Origin: Pirellulaceae bacterium
GTDB taxonomy: Bacteria; Planctomycetota; Planctomycetia; Pirellulales; Pirellulaceae
Direction: 5' to 3'
Assembly (NCBI GenBank): GCA_028280445.1
Contig: JANQLU010000048.1
Location: 42,823-106,822, forward strand
Length of the DNA stretch: 64,000 nt
Positions 18,569 to 27,472 of the stretch are shown in pieces. The number at the start of each line of letters is the position of its first letter. Position 1 is the first letter of the stretch. The notes under the pieces are model-generated. The model was not told where the DNA came from and did no database searches. It saw nothing but the letters and a program-made list of their open reading frames with translations. The position numbers and the translations under genes were made by a program.

Positions 18569-19755
18569 TTGCAAATTCGTTAGAAACGAACGCCAAAGTT
18601 TTTGAACCTGGGGCAACAATCGGGATTCTTGGCAGCGGCCAACTCGGACGTATGATGGCGATTGCCGCGAAACAGATGGGCTATCGCGTTCATATTTTTT
18701 CGCCAACCCATGATTCACCAGCTGGACAGGTTGCTGACCTCGAAATTCAGGCTTCGTTCGACAATCTGGCAGTCGTCGAACGATTCGCACAACGCGTCGA
18801 CGTGATCACGTTGGAAACAGAAAATATTCCAATGGAAACCGTCCTCGTCGCGTCGCAATCGGCACCGGTTTATCCCGGATTGAAAGCGTTGGAGTTTTGT
18901 CAAAATCGTCGCAAAGAGAAAATGTTTCTGGCGGACTACGGCATTCCCACCTGCCAGTTTGAAATCGTGCGATCACTCGTCGAACTCAAATCGGTCTGCC
19001 GATACATGATGCCGGCCATCGTGAAAACGACGACGGGTGGATATGACGGAAAAGGGCAATTTCTCATTCAGACGCCCGATCAAATCGAGGAAGCATGGCA
19101 TACCCTCAATGCCAACGAGTTAATTGTCGAAGAATTTGTTGAATTCGATTACGAGTTTTCGGTGATTGGTGCACGAAGCTCCGCAGGAGTATTTGCAGCG
19201 TATCCGTCGATTCGAAATGAACATCGAGATCACATTCTGAATTTGTCGTTTTCACCATCGGGTTTGTCAGACCAACTCAATCAACGGGCAACTGAAATCG
19301 TTTATGAGATTATGAACGAGATGGATGCGGTTGGTGTGATGGCCGTCGAGTTTTTCTATCGAGATGGCGAAATCCTTGTTAACGAAATGGCACCCAGACC
19401 GCACAATTCCGGCCATTTGACCATCGAAGCGCATGTCACCAGTCAATTTGAACAACATATTCGCGCCGTTTGCGGATTGATGTTGGGGATCACCAGACAA
19501 ACCATCCCCGCAGCATCAGCCAATATTCTGGGTCTGGAATGGAATCAAAGCAAATCTCCGACATGGCAGCTCGGACTTTCGATGCCTTGTGTCAAATTGC
19601 ATCTGTATGGCAAAGAATCGCCGGAAGAAAAACGCAAAATGGGACACATGACCGCTTTGGCTCAATCGGCCGAAAAAGCGAAACAATATGTCGTTGCCGC
19701 CAGACGCTTGTTGAATATTCCAGCGATGTCGCTCAACGCCAATGGCACGAGCTAA
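18565..19755 (+). CDS. purK: N5-carboxyaminoimidazole ribonucleotide synthase
   Basis: 396 aa. The N-terminal Rossmann-like segment [19 protein letters not shown], then an ATP-grasp fold with [24 protein letters not shown] and [12 protein letters not shown] motifs, complete and of usual length. It carboxylates AIR with bicarbonate and ATP, feeding PurE. The start is the GTG overlapping the purE stop. The universal stress gene follows 55 nt later on the same strand. Confidence 0.96.
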   Translation: MIANSLETNAKVFEPGATIGILGSGQLGRMMAIAAKQMGYRVHIFSPTHDSPAGQVADLEIQASFDNLAVVERFAQRVDVITLETENIPMETVLVASQSAPVYPGLKALEFCQNRRKEKMFLADYGIPTCQFEIVRSLVELKSVCRYMMPAIVKTTTGGYDGKGQFLIQTPDQIEEAWHTLNANELIVEEFVEFDYEFSVIGARSSAGVFAAYPSIRNEHRDHILNLSFSPSGLSDQLNQRATEIVYEIMNEMDAVGVMAVEFFYRDGEILVNEMAPRPHNSGHLTIEAHVTSQFEQHIRAVCGLMLGITRQTIPAASANILGLEWNQSKSPTWQLGLSMPCVKLHLYGKESPEEKRKMGHMTALAQSAEKAKQYVVAARRLLNIPAMSLNANGTS

Positions 19756-19810
19756 GCAGGCGACAGCAGCTACGACTACCGGGCAAACCCAAGAAAAGAA
19801 ACGCCGATAA

Positions 19811-20737
19811 ATGAAACAATTCAAAAACATTTTGCTTGTGACGCCAGTTGATGCACAGTTGATCAGTCATGCTGTGTCGCAACTGCGTTCGAGCCACAGT
19901 CGTTTGACCTTGATATCTGCAGTTCCACCACTGGATCGCCCCAAAGTGACACTGGCCGATGGCAAAACGATTGATATGCAAAAATTGCTTGAGCAGGATT
20001 TGAAAAAAGAGCTCGATGAGCAGGCCGAAAAACTGCGGGAACACGAATTCCGTGTGCGGACGGTCGTTGCCTGCGGTCAACCGTTGGTCGAAATTGTTCG
20101 GCAAGTCGCCGCCAAAAAACATGATTTGGTCGTGATGCGTTCAGACGGCGTCAGTAATTTGCGAGAACAACTTTTTGGAACACTTTCGCTCCACTTGATG
20201 CGCAAATGCCCGTGCCCGGTTTGGGTCGTCAAACCATCGCGCCGCCGCAAATTGCGAAACGTATTCGCTGCCGTTGATCCCGATCCTAAAAATCCGGTTC
20301 GAGATCGACTCAACAAAGAAATTTTGATGCGCGCGACGACCATGGCTCAAAATGAAAACGCGAAACTTCACGTTGTCCACGCCTGGACAACACTGGGAGG
20401 CGATATCAATCGCAGCCGCCGATGGATGTCTAGAACTGAAATTCGATTGCATGTCGAGCAAGTTGGCGTGGAGCGACGAGAACAATTGAACAACCTGCTC
20501 GACGCTCAAACGGACGGTTCGGCAATCGTACATATGGTTCATGGGAGTTCCGGGATTGTGATTCCCGAAGTGGTTAATAAATATCATTGCGATTTGTTGG
20601 TCATGGGAACCGTTTGTCGCACCGGAATTCCAGGATTGTTTATTGGCAATACGGCAGAAACAATTTTGGGCCAGGTCGATTGTTCTGTCTTGGCCATCAA
20701 GCCCTCGGAGTTTGTCACTCCCGTAAAATTAGATTGA
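19811..20737 (+). CDS. Universal stress protein with two Usp domains
   Basis: 308 aa built as two tandem UspA folds (about 1-140 and 145-305), as in UspE. The second half carries the ATP-binding type signature VMGTVCRTGIPGLFIGNTAE followed by the C-terminal strand CSVLAIKP. The first half has the shorter VMRSDGVSNLREQLFGTLSL and ends with CPVWVVKP, so only the second domain is a good nucleotide-binding candidate. Same strand as purK, 55 nt downstream. Role in stress survival is inferred from the family. Confidence 0.88.
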   Translation: MKQFKNILLVTPVDAQLISHAVSQLRSSHSRLTLISAVPPLDRPKVTLADGKTIDMQKLLEQDLKKELDEQAEKLREHEFRVRTVVACGQPLVEIVRQVAAKKHDLVVMRSDGVSNLREQLFGTLSLHLMRKCPCPVWVVKPSRRRKLRNVFAAVDPDPKNPVRDRLNKEILMRATTMAQNENAKLHVVHAWTTLGGDINRSRRWMSRTEIRLHVEQVGVERREQLNNLLDAQTDGSAIVHMVHGSSGIVIPEVVNKYHCDLLVMGTVCRTGIPGLFIGNTAETILGQVDCSVLAIKPSEFVTPVKLD

Positions 20738-21138
20738 GCGAAATCGGGTTCGGTAGAAGTGTGACGAAAGAATTAGAAAGGTGATCAAACGCAAAAAAAC
20801 GGTTAACAATTTGCAAGCAAAAGCTCACGCAGAGGCGCAGAAACGCAGTGTCATGATGAGTACAAAAACTATAAATCATGGTTTCACTAACCTGCTAAGT
20901 GGAATCAGCTATATCCTTTGATTCATAAGTATTCATCAGCTGGTAGCAAAAGATTTGAAATCTCTGCGACTCTGGGTCTCTGCGTGAGCTTTAACCAACG
21001 GCTTGGTTGTTTCGCGGCAAAGCTGCTCAACCTCGCACTTCTGTCAAGCACGATTATTGTGTTCAAAATCGTGTTTTCTCTTTTACAATAGAAAGGCGTA
21101 AACTAGCTCTGTTGTATCGCGCCGGTAAGGGAAATTTG
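20738..21138. other. Intergenic region with a family E pair
   Basis: About 400 nt between the stress-protein gene and the likely start of the AraC gene. It holds the family E pair at 20824-20988 and nothing else recognisable. Confidence 0.6.
20824..20988. repeat. Family E inverted-repeat pair
   Basis: CTCACGCAGAGGCGCAGAAA at 20824 and the inverted CTCTGCGACTC...TGCGTGAG at 20962-20988 bracket about 110 nt of AT-rich sequence. Same structure as at 9698-9835. Confidence 0.85.
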
Positions 21139-21966
21139 ATGAGTTCTGGTGAGCAAGGAAATGTTGCCCTGATGAATTCGGGCCAGTTCTTCGGACGCAA
21201 TGCAAAATCGTTTTGTGTCAGCGGATTTCGCTTGGTCGAAAATTTGTATGGCAAAAATTCGGTGACGCCCCAGCATGCTCATACTCGGCCTCATTTTTGT
21301 TGGGTGCTGCAAGGTCAATATTGCGAAGTGATCGGTAGCAAGACTTTTGAGCGGAAGCCGTCTACGTTGATGTTTCTGCCGGCTGGTGTCGCGCACACCG
21401 AGTCGCACAATTCGATGGTTCGAAGCTTTCTCATTGAATTGGAGCCGTCGCGATTTGAAATTGCCAATCAAGAGCGATCGTTGACCAGTCCGCTTTCGAT
21501 TCAGAAAAGCGAGATTGTTGAATTGATCGCGCAGCTGCATCTTGAATTTTCTCAACCCGATGCGTGGTCGGCATTAGTGATCGAAGCATTGGCAATCGAA
21601 CTCTTGGCGATTACTGCGCGGCATGTTCAGCGCCGCAAAACTGCAGAGCTTCCCAAATGGGTGATGCAGATTAAAAATCGTTTGCACGACGAATTTCTAT
21701 CCCCCATCTCATTGGAGCAATTGGCTCGTGAAGTGGGACGAAATCCATCCCATGTCGCGCGTGTTTTCCGTTTGCATTTTGGAATGTCGATCGGACAACA
21801 TGTACGACAATTGCGAATAGAATATGCAAAAAATTTGCTGCGCGATAAACGAAACTCAATTGCCGACATCGCTTTGCAATGTGGTTTTGCCGATCAAGCC
21901 CATTTTTCGAGGTGCTTTCAAAAAGTGACGGGCATGACCCCATCGGCATTTCGTCGAGAAGTTTAA
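21139..21966 (+). CDS. AraC-family transcriptional regulator
   Basis: 275 aa from the ATG at 21139, preceded by GGGA. An upstream in-frame extension to 21007 runs out of the repeat region and is unlikely. The N-terminal cupin-like sensor (PQHAHTRPHFCWVLQGQYCE, then FLPAGVAHTESHN) is followed by two helix-turn-helix motifs (SLEQLAREVGRNPSHVARVF and SIADIALQCGFADQAHFSRC) and the family ending GMTPSAFRREV. The ligand is unknown. It converges with a secreted hydrolase gene only 35 nt away. Confidence 0.9.
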   Translation: MSSGEQGNVALMNSGQFFGRNAKSFCVSGFRLVENLYGKNSVTPQHAHTRPHFCWVLQGQYCEVIGSKTFERKPSTLMFLPAGVAHTESHNSMVRSFLIELEPSRFEIANQERSLTSPLSIQKSEIVELIAQLHLEFSQPDAWSALVIEALAIELLAITARHVQRRKTAELPKWVMQIKNRLHDEFLSPISLEQLAREVGRNPSHVARVFRLHFGMSIGQHVRQLRIEYAKNLLRDKRNSIADIALQCGFADQAHFSRCFQKVTGMTPSAFRREV

Positions 21967-22001
21967 CGGTGCCGGGTCAAAGCTTTTTTTTGTCATGGTC
22001 G

Positions 22002-23405
22002 TTAGCGGCGTGGCGACTTTCGTTGCTTGACCCACTGAACCATCAACTTTTGGGCGGCCATTTCTTGGCGAGGCCAATCGAACGCGGAATCTTTGGGTTT
22101 GGGTTTCCACATCCCGTGGTTGGCATTTTTGAAAATTTTTAGCGTTGCCTTGGTATTGCCAATTTCTTGCATGACTTGTTCGATTTTTTGACGGCTAAGT
22201 TTTGCCGGTACATCGATATCGTCGCTGCCCCACATTGACAACACCGGTACTTGGATTTTTCTCCAATTATCCATCGGGTCGGGAGAAAACGGCGACCAAG
22301 CAGGATGGGGTCCGTTCGGTAGCCCTTGTCGAGGGATAAACAAGACACCGCGAACCCATTTGTTTTTGAACCAACGTTTTGATTTTGCTTTTTCAATTTC
22401 ATCAGACATTCCCTGTCGGTCTTTGCCGGTTTCATAGAACCGATACAAGCGAGTGACAAACTGTTTGGCCGCTGCAATCGATTCTTGATCAACGCCGTCT
22501 CGTCGCATGCGATTGACCATCGAAAAAATATTTTGCTCACCACTGGTAATACCGGGTGTTGCGCCGACGATCACAAAATCCACATCGCGGTGTTTGGCAG
22601 CGACGGCTGGAGCGATCCAACCGCCTTGACTAAATCCAGCGATTCCAATTGCCGATCGGTCGACGTCTTGACGAGTTTTGATGGCATCGATCGCAGCCAG
22701 CGCATCGGCGGTCAAAACCGTCAGATCCCAAAATTTTGAGCCGGTTGATTTTCCAGCGCCGCGCTTGTCATAGATTAGCGAAGCGACTCCGTGTTGTGCC
22801 AACAAGTGAGCGCGGCCCGAGTAATAAAACGTCTTTCGCGTATCGGGGCCGGAACCGTGCGTCCAAACGATAGTTGGAAACGGACCTTTTCCCTTGGGCT
22901 TGACGAACGTTCCACGAAGATGCCCATCGCCATTTTTGAATTCGACGCTTTCATATTGGTACTCAACTGGCGTGTCATTGGTTCGTCGCAGCTCGATTTC
23001 TGATTTCACGCCGCGAAAACCAATGCATTTCCCGACCAGGCGATCTCGCTCACGATGGAGTTTTATTTCAAATTTCGATGGCGTGTTTGACCGGATGGTT
23101 AGTTCTTTTTTTGTTGGCTCCGCGACCTCGGTCGGAGCACCGTAAACCAGGTATTCCGGTAAATCGATGGTGACGTGATATTTTTTACCGACTCGTGAAA
23201 TGTCAATTTTTATTGCGTAAGTTTTTTTCTGATAGTTGAGCGTCCCTTCCCAATGACCTACAAGATCTTTCGAGAACCGCTGCTCGTGCAGTTCAACGTG
23301 TTCCGATGCTGCAGTGCAGGATGTGGTTGGAATTGCCAAAATGGCGAGCCAAAAAGCTGGCAGTAACAAACCAACGCTCCAGCGGAAACGATTTTGTCGA
23401 TACAT
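22002..23405 (-). CDS. Secreted alpha/beta hydrolase (S9/esterase type)
   Basis: 467 aa with an N-terminal signal (RWSVGLLLPAFWLAILAIPTTSC; the final Cys could be a lipobox). A beta-rich N-terminal domain (about 40-150) precedes an alpha/beta hydrolase: oxyanion region IVWTHGSGPDTRK, nucleophile elbow GFSQGG, acid WGSDDIDVP and catalytic His in NANHGMWKP. The full triad is visible. The layout is that of bacterial S9-like/BAAT-like hydrolases with a preceding lipocalin-like domain. Substrate unknown. Convergent with the AraC gene. Confidence 0.88.
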   Translation of the reverse strand: MYRQNRFRWSVGLLLPAFWLAILAIPTTSCTAASEHVELHEQRFSKDLVGHWEGTLNYQKKTYAIKIDISRVGKKYHVTIDLPEYLVYGAPTEVAEPTKKELTIRSNTPSKFEIKLHRERDRLVGKCIGFRGVKSEIELRRTNDTPVEYQYESVEFKNGDGHLRGTFVKPKGKGPFPTIVWTHGSGPDTRKTFYYSGRAHLLAQHGVASLIYDKRGAGKSTGSKFWDLTVLTADALAAIDAIKTRQDVDRSAIGIAGFSQGGWIAPAVAAKHRDVDFVIVGATPGITSGEQNIFSMVNRMRRDGVDQESIAAAKQFVTRLYRFYETGKDRQGMSDEIEKAKSKRWFKNKWVRGVLFIPRQGLPNGPHPAWSPFSPDPMDNWRKIQVPVLSMWGSDDIDVPAKLSRQKIEQVMQEIGNTKATLKIFKNANHGMWKPKPKDSAFDWPRQEMAAQKLMVQWVKQRKSPRR

Positions 23406-23837
23406 ATTTTCCTCGTTCAGCGAAAACTCAAATCATCAATTTGGACAGGATCAGCTCGACATCCGAGGCTGCCTCGCACTCAGGTCCCGTCAATCTTGCT
23501 GAGCCTGTCCTTTGAAATGGTGATTGTTCTGCGTGCGTCTAAATCTGCGAACGTGGCACCAAGTTTAATATTCAATGACTTTACTGCTCAAATTTCACCT
23601 TGTCTTGCACGATTGGTGCGCATTTTGTTTCGACCGTGCGCAGCACTCTAAAAACAGCTGATTTTGTGTCAATTGACGGTAAACATGCTGCGACTCGGTC
23701 AGCAGCAATTCGTGGTTTCGCCAAACAAGAGGTAAACCGCTAGTCGTCGGCAAATTGTTTTTCGCCAATATATTTGCGCGCCACCGAAAACCAAAAAAAA
23801 CTAAATTTGTTGCGATTTTCACATAATATATATTTGT

Positions 23838-23983
23838 AATAGGTATTATGCCTCATAATAATAGGTATTAGGGGTTTTTGGCCGCACCATGACAAAAAAA
23901 TCCAGTCAGACCGATGTTATATCGCGAGCTGGAATCGACAAATGAATGAAAAACGTTGACATACCTCTCTGAAATAGGTATCA
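23838..23983 (+). promoter_or_regulatory. Three direct copies of an 11-bp box, candidate operator
   Basis: AATAGGTATTA at 23838-23848 and 23860-23870 and AATAGGTATCA at 23973-23983. The first two are spaced by 22 bp (two helix turns); the third overlaps the -10 element of the promoter before the PEP-CTERM gene. Regulator unknown. Confidence 0.45.
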
Positions 23984-23984
23984 T
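23956..23984 (+). promoter_or_regulatory. Sigma-70-type promoter before PEP-CTERM gene
   Basis: TTGACA at 23956-23961, a 17-nt spacer, and TATCAT at 23979-23984: a perfect -35 and a 5/6 -10 at ideal spacing. Transcription would start near 23991, leaving a leader of about 60 nt before the ATG at 24050. Confidence 0.75.
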
Positions 23985-24049
23985 GCAAAATGAAGTTGCG
24001 AACCGTGCAGCTTCGAATTCAGGGGCCGAGAACAGAGAGTTAAATCGTC

Positions 24050-24700
24050 ATGAGAATCATTTTTTATTTAGCGGTTTCGTTGACCGTTTTTTTGCCAGCC
24101 AAACTGTGTGGAGATATCGCCTATTCGAATCTCGGTCCCAATGACGAATTCAGCACGCAACTGCCTTTTCTGATTGGCCGTTTCAATGACCAAGCTCCCA
24201 ACGTTGAGTTGGCTTTTCGATTTACATCCGAGGCGACGGGGTTTGTGAGTTCGGTTGACGTCGGTGTGGGGTTGTCTAGCTCAGGACAGGACGATTCGAT
24301 GTTGGTCGCGTTGTGGACCAACGTCAACAATTTGCCTGGTGTCGAGATTTGGTCAGGCACGCTCAAGCCACGTTTTGTCACCGAAGTGCTGAGCGCGACT
24401 TCGTCGGATCCTGGCATGACAGAATTGATCGAAGGAGAAAGGTATTGGGTTTCGGCGCGCAGTCAAAACACAACGGGACGTTATTTGTGGTATCGCAATT
24501 CGACGGGCGCCACCAGTCGAACGGTAACAGATTTTACAGGTACAGGTAATTGGATGAATCCGAGTAATTTCACGCAAACGGCATTCCGCGTCAATCTTGG
24601 GGCCGCCATTCCTGAACCCACCAGCGGAGCACTCCTGGTTCCATTGGCTGTTGGTCTGCTGTTGGGACGTCGTCGAAAACGACGCATAGTTCAATCATGA
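24050..24700 (+). CDS. PEP-CTERM exported protein (choice-of-anchor R type)
   Basis: 216 aa. Signal peptide MRIIFYLAVSLTVFLPAKLCG, a beta-rich body with the pattern of choice-of-anchor R domains (SVDVGVGLSSSGQDDS, GTLKPRFV, RYLWYRNSTG), and a C-terminal sorting signal: PEPTSG, a hydrophobic stretch and an Arg-rich end (GRRRKRR). Such proteins are processed by an exosortase and released or anchored at the surface; no exosortase gene is in the window. Its promoter is one of the clearest here. Confidence 0.88.
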   Translation: MRIIFYLAVSLTVFLPAKLCGDIAYSNLGPNDEFSTQLPFLIGRFNDQAPNVELAFRFTSEATGFVSSVDVGVGLSSSGQDDSMLVALWTNVNNLPGVEIWSGTLKPRFVTEVLSATSSDPGMTELIEGERYWVSARSQNTTGRYLWYRNSTGATSRTVTDFTGTGNWMNPSNFTQTAFRVNLGAAIPEPTSGALLVPLAVGLLLGRRRKRRIVQS

Positions 24701-24731
24701 TTCGTCGATCGTAAAAGGGTTGAATCTGGAT

Positions 24732-24759
24732 TTGCAACGGGGGTTTGGTGCACTATAGT
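24732..24759 (+). promoter_or_regulatory. Candidate promoter of padR, possibly leaderless
   Basis: TTGCAA (24732-24737), 16-nt spacer, TATAGT (24754-24759). The ATG at 24767 lies at the expected +1, and no ribosome binding site precedes it, so a leaderless transcript is possible. Confidence 0.45.
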
Positions 24760-24766
24760 GAATGAT

Positions 24767-25126
24767 ATGACTACTCCCAGAAGTTCGAAAGAATTCTTAC
24801 AAGGTGTTCCCGAGTTGTTGGTTCTCCGATTACTGGCCGATCGGGAAATGTACGGATATGAAATCGTCCGCGGAATTCGGGAACACACTAATGAACAAAT
24901 GAATTTTGGCGAAGGGGTCATTTATCCGTTGTTGCACACACTGCAAAAACGCCGATTACTGGCGATTCGCAGAGAAAAATATAATGGCCGTCAACGGATC
25001 TATTACCGGTTGACGGCGACTGGCCATAAGAAACTTGCCGAGAAAATTTCGCATTGGGAAAAAGTTTCTAGCGCAATTCAGTTGGTATTGGACGGTGACT
25101 CTGATGCAGCAACGGCGACTCAATGA
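24767..25126 (+). CDS. PadR-family transcriptional regulator
   Basis: 119 aa from ATG 24767 (a GTG 9 nt upstream would overlap the likely -10 element). The winged-helix core is typical: LLVLRLLADREMYGYEIVRGI, then NFGEGVIYPLLHTLQKRRLL and the wing GRQRIYYRLTATGHKKL. PadR proteins usually repress a neighbouring membrane or efflux gene. The stop lies inside the start of the next gene, a membrane protein, so the pair is translationally coupled. Confidence 0.9.
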   Translation: MTTPRSSKEFLQGVPELLVLRLLADREMYGYEIVRGIREHTNEQMNFGEGVIYPLLHTLQKRRLLAIRREKYNGRQRIYYRLTATGHKKLAEKISHWEKVSSAIQLVLDGDSDAATATQ

Positions 25127-26555
25127 ACTTCGACGGCAATTGTTAGTCGACGGATACTCGCCCGCCTATGTATCCCGGCTGTGTGACGAATTGTGCGACC
25201 ACTACGAGTCGATGGTCGAGCATCAGGAATGTGTCGGCGGTGGCGACGTTAGCGACACATCGAGTTCGGAATGTGAAAACGCTGTTGGCTCGGTGAACGA
25301 GATTCGAGACGCTGTTATCGAACGACCTGAACTTCAGCCATGGATCGATCGGTTTTCGATCGTGATTTTTGTGTTGGTTCCAGGAATGCTTGTCTGTTTG
25401 TCAGCCTGGTGGTTGATTTGGTTGGGACATTGGGTCGTGACGTCCGAGACTGAGTTTGCTGGACGAGATCAATTGATTCGCTGGTTGCCTCGGGGGAATA
25501 CGTTTGTCGTCATCGCCATGAGCATTGTTTTTTCCGTGCTTGCTTTTCGAACCCATCGCCGCTGGTTTTTTTTACTGACGGCCTGTGCGATTATTTCGAT
25601 GTTGGGAATGCAAAACATCGATTTAGTGGCGTGCGAACAATCGAATAGTATTTACTATCGATCGTGGTGGGGCATTTCATGGTTGAATTTTTCAGTTCCC
25701 TGGTTGATTGCAGGGCTGACGCTCGCCATTGGCCATGCGGTCACGATCAAAGGGAGCAACAGGAAAACAGCAAAGGTGAAAAAGTATTTGAATTTCTCAC
25801 AGCTGTTCGCCTGCGTTCGACCCGGCCGATTTGTATTTTGTTCTCTGGTCGTAGTGATTGCGTTTGTTGTATTGGTCACCAACGCCCAGCAAACCAATCA
25901 AATTCACGCGGTCGATCGAATGGTCGCAACGTATGATCAACCGGTGAAAATCCAGTCCGTTCAATTGCAACTGGTATCCGACCAGCGGATCCGGCGTGCA
26001 TTGGGCATCGATGAAAGCAAAGACGAAACGATCGACACGATTTTGACTCGATACGAAACAGAAAGTCGTGAGATTGCAACCGCCTGGCGTGCTGCTGACC
26101 CTGCTCGAAAATATCGATTCATGGGCTTGGAGCACTTTGCCGAACCCATCGCCGACGCATTGTCGCAGGTTGTTGGATTGTTGTCGGATCAACAACGATG
26201 GGAGCTTGTCCAATTGGCATATCAACGACTTGGCACAAAGATCCTGTTCATGTCACACATCCAGGAGAGAATCCAAATCTCCGAATTTCAGTTGACCAAA
26301 CTCAAGGACGCCAAAGAACAGGTGGATGTGTGTTGGCGCGAAATTATTTCGCGAGCAAAAAAACTATCGTTGGAGCAATTAGAATCAGAGCTCTCCAAGG
26401 CCAAAGCGAATTACGAATGCCGGTTGATTTCAATTTTGTCTGACAAGCAAATTGATAAACTTTCGCAGTTGATGGGGCACGATATTCGTTCGACCTCAAG
26501 CTTTCATTCAGATCTCACTCGCCCTCCGTTGGTTTACCGATCGACCAAGAAGTAG
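25104..26555 (+). CDS. Membrane protein coupled to PadR, unknown function
   Basis: 483 aa from the ATG at 25104, which overlaps the end of padR by 23 nt; an earlier in-frame start at 25035 would lie deep inside padR. The N-terminus (LNELRRQLLVDGYSPAYVSRLCDELCDHYESMV) is a charged helical pair seen in partners of PadR regulators. About five hydrophobic segments follow (FSIVIFVLVPGMLVCLSAWW, TFVVIAMSIVFSVLAF and later ones), then a soluble helical C-terminal half (about 290-483) rich in Glu/Lys/Gln. Function unknown; the arrangement suggests it is the PadR target. Confidence 0.75.
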   Translation: MQQRRLNELRRQLLVDGYSPAYVSRLCDELCDHYESMVEHQECVGGGDVSDTSSSECENAVGSVNEIRDAVIERPELQPWIDRFSIVIFVLVPGMLVCLSAWWLIWLGHWVVTSETEFAGRDQLIRWLPRGNTFVVIAMSIVFSVLAFRTHRRWFFLLTACAIISMLGMQNIDLVACEQSNSIYYRSWWGISWLNFSVPWLIAGLTLAIGHAVTIKGSNRKTAKVKKYLNFSQLFACVRPGRFVFCSLVVVIAFVVLVTNAQQTNQIHAVDRMVATYDQPVKIQSVQLQLVSDQRIRRALGIDESKDETIDTILTRYETESREIATAWRAADPARKYRFMGLEHFAEPIADALSQVVGLLSDQQRWELVQLAYQRLGTKILFMSHIQERIQISEFQLTKLKDAKEQVDVCWREIISRAKKLSLEQLESELSKAKANYECRLISILSDKQIDKLSQLMGHDIRSTSSFHSDLTRPPLVYRSTKK

Positions 26556-26947
26556 AACGCGTTTCCATTGGTTGAGAAAAAGGGGTCGGGAGTCTTTTTC
26601 ACAAATTGATCGATTTGCCACGCTTCAAACCAATATTCGATCGACTAGAACGGAATGTGTTGTTGTCGAAAAAGACTCCCGACCCCTTTTTGTCCCGGTT
26701 ACGTTTTTGCGACAATTGGTGCATTTTTGCGGAAGGAATCAGTTCGCATGGAACATTTACTACTGGTGTTGGTCTTATAGTCATGTGTGAGAAAAAGGGG
26801 TCGGGAGTCTTTTCAAAAACTAGTCGATTTTTAGCCGATTCAACCAATTTAACTGGCTGAAAACGGATTGTGTTACTGACTGAAAAAACTCCCGACCCCG
26901 TCGTGTTGAACGGATACTGTGGTTGGAATTAGTAGAAAAGGTCAAAA
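26556..26947. other. Intergenic region with tandem family F elements
   Basis: About 390 nt almost filled by two copies of a 112-118-bp inverted-repeat element (separate entry). Short frames through it encode KTPDPF-like peptides on both strands, a by-product of the repeats. Confidence 0.65.
26574..26900. repeat. Two tandem ~115-bp elements with GGGGTCGGGAGTC ends (family F)
   Basis: AAAAAGGGGTCGGGAGTC at about 26577 is inverted at 26668-26691; a second pair lies at 26789-26814 and 26881-26900. The interiors are recognisably homologous (shared ...GTCGATTT...CGGATTGTGTTACTGAC-like series), so the element is duplicated. No coding capacity; it resembles REP/MITE-type elements mobilised in trans. 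Confidence 0.85.
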
Positions 26948-27262
26948 ATGTTCAAGCCTGTTTTGTGTTTGTTTTTGTCGTGTTGTTTGTTGGTTAATGC
27001 CGTGGGCTGTCCTGAAATAGGTTCCCGAACGGCTGGGTTGACAGAAGCTAATCTCGAACGAGTCAAAGTGGGGATGAGTATCGAGAAAGTAGCGAAGTTG
27101 CTCGGTCAAAAAATTGATCCGAAAACTCGTTCGATAGAACTCAAAATCAAATTAAAGAAACCGGTACCCACCAAAAATGGCGGTACGCGAGATTTTGTTC
27201 CAGTTTTGATTGAGTTCAAAAACGGAAAAGTGACAAAAATTCACCGTGCAATGGTTGATTGA
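26948..27262 (+). CDS. Small BamE/SmpA-like lipoprotein
   Basis: 104 aa. The signal ends in a lipobox-like VNAVGC. The core LTEANLERVKVGMSIEKVAKLLG followed by a beta hairpin is the BamE/SmpA (OmlA) pattern, as is the closing VLIEFKNGKVTKI. An AAGGT lies about 6 nt before the ATG. True BamE helps assemble outer-membrane proteins, but many planctomycete lipoproteins share this fold, so the role is open. Confidence 0.65.
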   Translation: MFKPVLCLFLSCCLLVNAVGCPEIGSRTAGLTEANLERVKVGMSIEKVAKLLGQKIDPKTRSIELKIKLKKPVPTKNGGTRDFVPVLIEFKNGKVTKIHRAMVD

Positions 27263-27308
27263 CGTGACGCGTTTGTGATTTTGTTTGGCGCAAATGGCGA
27301 AGCCACTG

Positions 27309-27449
27309 GTGAGCGGCAAGGCGCTAGCCGCCGGTTCGTTGGCGCACTGAACCTACCGGTTTGTTTGCGTTTGTTTGCACTCCGCCGATTGTTTACATTT
27401 CACTGTTACGTTTGCCCACCGTACCGGCGGCTAGCGCCTTGCCGCTCAC
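27309..27449. repeat. Family A inverted repeat with a 65-bp insertion
   Basis: GTGAGCGGCAAGGCGCTAGC at 27309 and ACCGGCGGCTAGCGCCTTGC to 27449 form a perfect pair, but the usual short loop is enlarged by about 65 nt containing extra half units. Located between converging genes (lipoprotein and ECF sigma). Confidence 0.8.
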
Positions 27450-27472
27450 AAGATCAGGTTCGGCCGCGAGCC

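Larger units (their letters stand above)
23406..24049. other. Divergent intergenic region upstream of a PEP-CTERM gene
   Basis: About 640 nt between a leftward hydrolase gene and a rightward PEP-CTERM gene. It contains three copies of an 11-bp box (AATAGGTATTA) and a consensus promoter (see separate entries). No gene seen. Confidence 0.6.

Noticed and set aside
26599..26860. Overlapping 82- and 84-aa frames encoding KTPDPF-type peptides
   Set aside because: Both are read from the inverted GGGGTCGGGAGTC elements on opposite strands, with no ribosome sites.
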